Part shown: piece by piece, positions 58,360-64,000 of the stretch
Position numbering within the stretch: the first letter of the stretch is position 1
Layout: every line of letters starts with the position of its first letter
Assembly (NCBI GenBank): GCA_963691815.1
Contig: OY829661.1
Span: 27,345,398 to 27,409,397, forward strand
Length of the DNA stretch: 64,000 nucleotides
Source of the DNA: Echiichthys vipera
Taxonomy: Eukaryota > Chordata > Actinopteri > Perciformes > Trachinidae
Direction of reading: 5' to 3'
The notes under the pieces: model-generated
Databases searched by the model: none
Told to the model about the DNA's origin: nothing
Seen by the model: only the letters and a program-made list of their open reading frames with translations
Made by a program: the position numbers and the translations under genes

Positions 58360-59372
58360 CCTATTTTTAGTCATTTTGCATCTATTTTTAGTCATTTTGC
58401 ATCTTTTTGTGCTGGTTTTGCATCTGTTTTTAGTCATTTTGCATCTTTTTGTGGTGGTTTTGCATCTGTTTTTAGTCATTTTGCATCTTTTTGTGGTGGT
58501 TTTGCATCTATTTTTAGTCATTTAGCATCTTTTTGTGCTGGTTTTGCATCTATTTTTAGTCATTTAGCATCTTTTTGTGGTGGTTTTGCATCTATTTTTA
58601 GTCATTTTGTATCTTTTTGTGCTGGTTTTGCATCTATTTTTAGTCATTTTGCATCTGTTTGTGGTGGTTTTGCATCTATTTTTAGTCATTTTGCATCTTT
58701 TTGTGGTGGTTTTGAATCTATTTTTAGTCATTTTGCATCTTTTTGTGTCTGTTTTGCATCTATTTTTAGTCATTTAGCATCTTTTTGTGCTGGTTTTGCA
58801 TCTATTTTTAGTCATTTTGCATCTGTTTGTGGTGGTTTTGCATCTATTTTTTTGTCATTTTGCATCTTCCTGTGGTGGATTTGCATCTACTTTTAGTCAT
58901 TTTGCATCTTCCTGTGGTGGATTTGCATCTATTTTTAGTCATTTAGCATCTTTTTGTGGTGGTTTTGCATCTATTTTTAGTCATTTTGTATCTTTTTGTG
59001 CTGGTTTTGCATCTATTTTTAGTCATTTTGCATCTGTTTGTGGTGGTTTTGCATCTATTTTTAGTCATTTTGCATCTTTTTGTGGTGGTTTTGAATCTAT
59101 TTTTAGTCATTTTGCATCTTTTTGTGTCTGTTTTGCATCTATTTTTAGTCATTTAGCATCTTTTTGTGCTGGTTTTGCATCTATTTTTAGTCATTTTGCA
59201 TCTGTTTGTGGTGGTTTTGCATCTATTTTTTTGTCATTTTGCATCTTCCTGTGGTGGATTTGCATCTACTTTTAGTCATTTTGCATCTTCCTGTGGTGGA
59301 TTTGCATCTATTTTTAGTCATTTAGCATCTTTTTGTGGTGGTTTTGCATCTATTTTTAGTCATTTTGCATCT
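58360..59372 (-). repeat. 42-bp minisatellite, locus 7, with a 379-bp internal duplication
   Basis: Units as elsewhere. 58564-58942 and 58943-59321 repeat the same order of variants (GTATCTTTTTGTGCTGG, TTTTGAATC, GTGTCTGTTTTGC, ATTTTTTTGTC, CTTCCTGTGG), so a block of nine units was copied as one piece. Confidence 0.95.
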
Positions 59373-60196
59373 CTTTATGGTTGTTGTAAAGACATTAGTG
59401 CGCATGTGTGGAGTGCTGCATCTTATGATTATTTTATGGAATAATCTGTAAACCTATAAAATGTAAATAACTCAGCACAACTCATGAGAGCCCAGCAGTG
59501 TTTTAAACATCTATAATGACTGTTTTTTATGTGAGCGGTGGATCAGATGACTTCTGTGGGAGGTGTGGCGCCCACAGTGACTTTATAACGCAGCTCTCCT
59601 CGTCTGCACGCGGGTTTACGGTGTGTTTCAGATCGGTCTGTGGGGTTTTACGGGCAGGAACGTCTCTGTTTGTGCTTCGCTCTCGCTGCTCTCATCAGTG
59701 TTGTTCTGGCAGCTGTTTTCAGCAGCAACAACAAAAAACGGCCCAAACCAACTGGGTGCTACCTGCAAACAGCAGATAGAGAGCAGCTGGGGAGCACAGA
59801 GGAGCGTTCAGCAGCTACACAGGCAGATGTTTCCCTGAGGAGAGGATGGAGACCAACGACAGGCCTGAGAGAGAGAGTGTGAGGTGGACTCTGACTCCAG
59901 ATGAGCGCTGACACGTCTCTGTGTCTGCTGCGAGTCCGAGTCTTTCCTTTGGCTTAAATGGACGTAGTTTGTGTAAGTTGTTGTGCGAACATGTTGGCAC
60001 AGATGAGGGTTCAGAGAGTCTGTGGACAGAGTTTCTCACCATCACAGTTTTAAGATGCACCAAACTTTGAAGGTGTGAAGTTGATCCCGTCTGAAGGCAG
60101 AGATGGGTGTGGTCGGAGGTACACAGGGTAGAAAATAGGCCACTGCCTCGCCACTTAACGCCTCGGTTTGGCGCTGCAGCTGGCTAGCTTCATGCC
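59373..60196. other. Noncoding; unsupported short frames
   Basis: Overlapping frames at 59516-59882, one with a hydrophobic segment, show no recognisable similarity, splice context or start context. Nothing else is seen. Confidence 0.4.
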
Positions 60197-60790
60197 TGTC
60201 CTCCTCCTCCTCTTCCTCCTCCTCCTCCTCCTCCTACTCATCCTCCTCCTCCTCCTTTCCCTCTCTTTCTCCTCCTCCTCCATTCCCTCTCTTCCTCCTC
60301 CTCCTCCTGTCCCTCTCTTCCTCTTCCTCCTCCTCCTCCTCCTCTCCCTCTCTTCCTCCTCCTTTCCCTCTCTTCCTCTTCCTCCTCCATTCCCTCTCTT
60401 CCTCTTCCTCCTCCATTCCCTCTCTTCCTCCTCCTCCTCCTCCTCCTCCTCCTTTCCCTCTCTTCCTCTTCCTCCTCCTCCTCCTCTCCCTCTCTTCCTC
60501 CTCCTTTCCCTCTCTTCCTCTTCCTCCTCCATTCCCTCTCTTCCTCCTCCTCCTCCTCCTCCTCCTCCGCCTTTCCCTCTCTTTCTCTTCCTCTTCCTCC
60601 TCCATTCCATCTCTTCCTCCTCCTCCTCCTCCTTTCCCTCTCTTCCTCTTCCTTCTCCTCCTCCTCCTTTCCCTCTCTTCCTCCTCCTCCTCCTCCTCCT
60701 CCTCCTCCTTTCCCTCTCCTCCTCTTCCTCCTCCTCCTCCTCCTCCTCCTCCTCCTCCTCCTCTTCCTCCTCCTCCTCCTCCTCCTCCTT
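60197..60790 (+). repeat. CCT-rich polypyrimidine tract
   Basis: About 590 bp of almost pure C and T on the plus strand, (TCC)n blocks separated by TTTCCCTCTCT and CATTCCCTCTC words, with a coarse unit of 50-130 bp. Frames are Ser/Leu/Pro or Glu/Arg/Gly artefacts. Confidence 0.95.
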
Positions 60791-60859
60791 GCCTCTTCCT
60801 CGATGTCGTCGATGCATTTGCAAGTTTCAGGAATCCCTCCGGTCTGCATATTTCAAGCG

Positions 60860-61104
<245 letters not shown>

Positions 61105-61799
61105 GAGAGTGAGAGATAATGAATGCCTTGGTGTACGCTCTGGTGAAAGGACAGATTTGGAAACACCAGATCAGGGCGGGAGGCAGCGCCTCGATATTAA
61201 AGCTACAGAGAACAAACTCAGTGTGAATGAGAAGAACAGAAGCCTCATCTGGCCGTCTGAGTCTCTGTCTGACGCTCGTCTCTTCTCTCCGTCTCTCTCC
61301 GTCTCTCTGAGGGATTCCAGACGTTGTTGCCACCGAGCGAGAAAAGAAAAAGTGCACGCAGCAGTTTGGAAACGCCAACATCATGTCATGCAAATGAGGC
61401 CGCTGCAGATGTGGTGTCGTCTTATGTAACAGCAGCCAAAAGCACGTTTCACTTTCTGCAACAACTTGGGCACAAAGCCTTAAACTCATGTGCTCAGTCC
61501 TCACGTTAGGACACAGATATTTATATTCAACACAAGATAAAACTTTATTCATCCTGAGCTGCAAATATCAAAGTGTGACAGGAGAATTCCCAAAGAAAGG
61601 ACTGGACCTGTGAGCGCTGCCCGCCCCGTCTCAAGGTCACAACCACAGAACGTATCAAACTGATGATATTAAAGCGTAGCACTGGCCTGAAAGAGTGCAA
61701 TTTGTCCTTTTGTTGCATCTGATGTGATTATTCATGTGGCGAGAAAGTGTGATGACGTCCGTCCCCATGGAAACATTTCATCGTATCAAATGAGCCGAT
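61105..61799. other. Noncoding, nothing recognised
   Basis: No gene or element supported. Confidence 0.4.
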
Positions 61800-62463
61800 T
61801 AAATAGATGCAAAACCACCACAAAAAGATGCCAAATGACTAAAAATAGATGCAAAATCGCCAAAAAAAGATGCAAAATGTCTAAAAATAGATGCAAAACC
61901 GCCACAAAAAGATGCAAACGACTAAAAATAGATGCAAAACCACCACAAAAAGATGCAGAATGACTAAAAATAGATGCAAAACCACCACAAAAAGATGCAG
62001 AATGACTAAAAATAGATGAAAACCAGCACAAAAAGATGCAAAATGACTAAAAATAGATGCAAAATCGCCACAAAAAGATGCAAAATGACCACAAAAAGAT
62101 GCAAAAAATGACTAAAAATAGATGCAAAACCACCACAAGAAGATGCAAAATGACTAAAAATAGATGCAAAACCAACACAAAAAGATGCAAAATGACTAAA
62201 AATAGATGCAAAACCAGCACAAAAAGATGCAAAATGACTAAAAAATAGATGCAAAACCACCACAAAAAGATGCAAAATGACTAAAAACAGATTCAAAACC
62301 AGCACAAAAAGATGCAAAATGACTAAAAATAGATGCAAAACCACCACAAAAAGATGCAAAATGACTAAAAACAGATTCAAAACCAGCACAAAAAGATGCA
62401 AAATGACTAAAAATAGATACAAAACTAACACAAAAAGATGCAAAATGACTAAAAATAGATGCA
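61800..62463 (+). repeat. 42-bp minisatellite, locus 8
   Basis: About 15 units, with variants TCGCCAAAAAAAG, ACCAGCACAAA and ACAGATTCAAAACC, and local half-unit doublings around 62075-62100. Confidence 0.95.
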
Positions 62464-62518
62464 AGACAAGACGCACAAGGATCTGAGGTCTATGGAGGTC
62501 ATCAATGCGTGTGTCGTG

Positions 62519-62655
62519 TTACGGCGTGATGACGTATAGGCAGCAAGAAGCATTCTCCGAGGCCCAGGTAGTGTGAGTACAAACGGGCCTGGAGGGGGGG
62601 ACAAGGACCCTAAAGCACGGGGCATGGGACGGACGCACAGTGGGAGTGCGCCCTA
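62519..62655. mobile_element. Harbinger-like element end, 137 bp
   Basis: Reverse complement of the left part of the 1765-2391 element (TACTCACACTACCTGGGCCT, CTTGCTGCCTATACGTCAT), ending at the TIR GGGAGTGCGCCC followed by TAA. The other end is missing. Confidence 0.7.
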
Positions 62656-62813
62656 AGCCCTTATACCCTCTAAACCCTCCACACTGCTTAGGTGTGAACC
62701 AAGACACAGAGTTTATTACAGATTTATGACCAGAAGCTGGGGGATGGTGATGGAAGGATGAATATAAAGCTTTAATTATAATTGTTTTCACTCTAATTAA
62801 AGAAAATGAACCC

Positions 62814-63257
62814 ATGTCTCCTCTCCTTGTCCTCCCCACCTCCCCTTCTGCTCCTCAGTTCTCTCTGTTTGGTTCTCGCTCCACCGGCAGGACCACCAAC
62901 CCTCCCTCCTCCTCCTCCTCCTCTTCCTCTCCTGTGATCTCTTCAGCGCCGCTGCTCAAAAGGGCAGAGCGACCGACCGGTCCTCCCGCCGCTGCTGCCG
63001 CTGCCGCTGCTGCCGCTCCTGGGATCCCCGGCCTCAGCAAAGCAGAATTCCTAGAGCGTGTGCGCCGCAGTAACCAGGCCTGCCAGCAGGGGGAGTACGC
63101 TCTGGCTGTGCGTCTCTACAGCGAGGCCCTCACCGCCGACCCCCAGAACTGCATCCTGTACAGCAACCGCTCCGCAGCCTATCTCCGCCTGGGCCAGTAC
63201 AGCACCGCTCTGGACGACGCCATCAAAGCACGTCTCATCAACCCCAAATGGCCCAAG
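62814..63257 (+). CDS. ttc28: TTC28, TPR scaffold protein: N-terminal exon (gene continues to the right)
   Basis: The exon ends at NPKWPK with a GTAAGA donor at 63258. From L-S-K-A-E-F-L-E-R-V-R onward the sequence matches the N-terminal TPR region of vertebrate TTC28 closely: S-N-Q-A-C, D-P-Q-N-C-I-L-Y-S-N-R-S-A-A-Y, A-L-D-D-A-I-K-A-R-L, N-P-K-W-P-K. Before it lie runs of about eight Ser and ten Ala from CCT/TCC and GCC/GCT repeats. TTC28 is a very large TPR protein reported at the midbody and spindle; only about 6% of it is here. The start is uncertain. ATG at 62814 is in frame and the residues S-A-P-x-x-S-L-F-G resemble the mammalian start region, but a good acceptor (CCTTCTGCTCCTCAG) ends at 62858, also in phase 0, and the upstream sequence is AT-rich like an intron. 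Confidence 0.85.
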
Positions 63258-64000
63258 GTAAGAGGCTCGACCCTCAGGGACCCCGTCACACACTGGGAGT
63301 CTGCGTCACAGTGTAAGTCCGGCGAAAATGGACCTGTGGTCTTTTTCAGCATGAAAATCCATCAACCATGTTGAGAGTCGCTAAGAGCCCCAAAGTGCTA
63401 ACACCGAAGGCATTCAAAGGTCTTTTTTAACCACTAATGCTGCTGAAAATAACAGCAAACCTCTGCAGCAGCATGAGAAGAGTCCCTACACACAAAACAA
63501 AGCAGCAACAGTGTAGTTAGTGAAGCCAGAGTTTATTAAAAAAGGTTGTTTTACAAGTCTGGGCCTCAGCAGCAGGTCCATGATGACGGGTCGTCTCTCT
63601 AAACACGGTTGATCGACGAAAACAACTGTCTCCATGTCTTTTTTGATGGAGTTTCATGCTGAAAGAGACACGGAGGTCCACGCACTTGGCCCCGTGCGGA
63701 CGCACAGTGTGAGTGCGCCCTAAGACTTGGTTTAGTCGTGGATTTCCATGATTTGGCTCCAGTGTGTTTGTCTTATATCATGCAACAATAATCATAGGTG
63801 TATTTGCATTGCTGAGGTTAAGGTTTATTGGGAATATGCCAGGAACATGCAGTAGTTTGGGTCTAATATTAGTTTTGTACCTGTAACCTGTAAAACCGTC
63901 TCCATCACCTCACTCCAAAGGCCTGAATCAGCGGGCAGTGGTAAAGCCTCTCTCTCCCACACCTGTAGCACGTCTCAGGGTTAGAGGGGCTGCCTTTATT
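63258..64000. other. ttc28 intron with repeat fragments
   Basis: 63403-63545 is an inverted copy of 40997-41240. 63690-63718 is a Harbinger-like end (GGACGCACAGTGTGAGTGCG) followed by TAA. Nothing further is recognised to the window end. Confidence 0.6.

Noticed and set aside
59640..59882. 80-codon frame with a hydrophobic segment
   Set aside because: No recognisable similarity, overlapping alternative frames, and no splice or promoter support.

Overview
The window is nuclear DNA of a teleost fish. It holds three spliced vertebrate genes in the same orientation (a rabphilin-3A gene, a group III secreted phospholipase A2 gene and the start of a TTC28 gene), fish-type SINEs of the V-SINE kind, RTE/Rex3-like LINE tails, pogo, hAT and Harbinger relics, and very abundant micro- and minisatellites. 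Human RPH3A lies on 12q24 and PLA2G3/TTC28 on 22q12. These regions are known to share ancestral linkage, so finding the three together fits conserved synteny. The species cannot be named from the sequence.

Layout. 1-1460 is one arm of an inverted duplication carrying the C-terminal end of an unrecognised protein gene. 1.5-27 kb is gene-poor, full of transposon fragments and tandem repeats, with one possible noncoding first exon near 6.2-6.4 kb. 27.4-39.7 kb holds 15 coding exons of rph3a (585 codons plus stop, phases consistent across all junctions). 41.9-45.3 kb is the other arm of the inverted duplication, with an intact intronless 728-residue gene on the minus strand that has its own TATA box. 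45.86-52.72 kb holds the 7 coding exons of pla2g3 (513 codons plus stop). 53-62.5 kb is mostly minisatellite, GT tracts and a CCT tract, with a CpG-rich segment at 55.6-56.2 kb. 62.8-63.26 kb is the first recognisable exon of ttc28, which runs off to the right.

The genes do not form a pathway. rph3a is a Rab3/Ca2+ effector of regulated exocytosis, pla2g3 a secreted lipase, and ttc28 a TPR scaffold. The most unusual content is the duplicated orphan gene and two minisatellite families. The first has a 42-bp unit made of two 21-bp halves and occurs at eight loci in both orientations. The second has a 26/27-bp unit and occurs at 22 kb and again, inverted, in two pla2g3 introns. Most long open frames in the window are readings through these repeats and are not genes.
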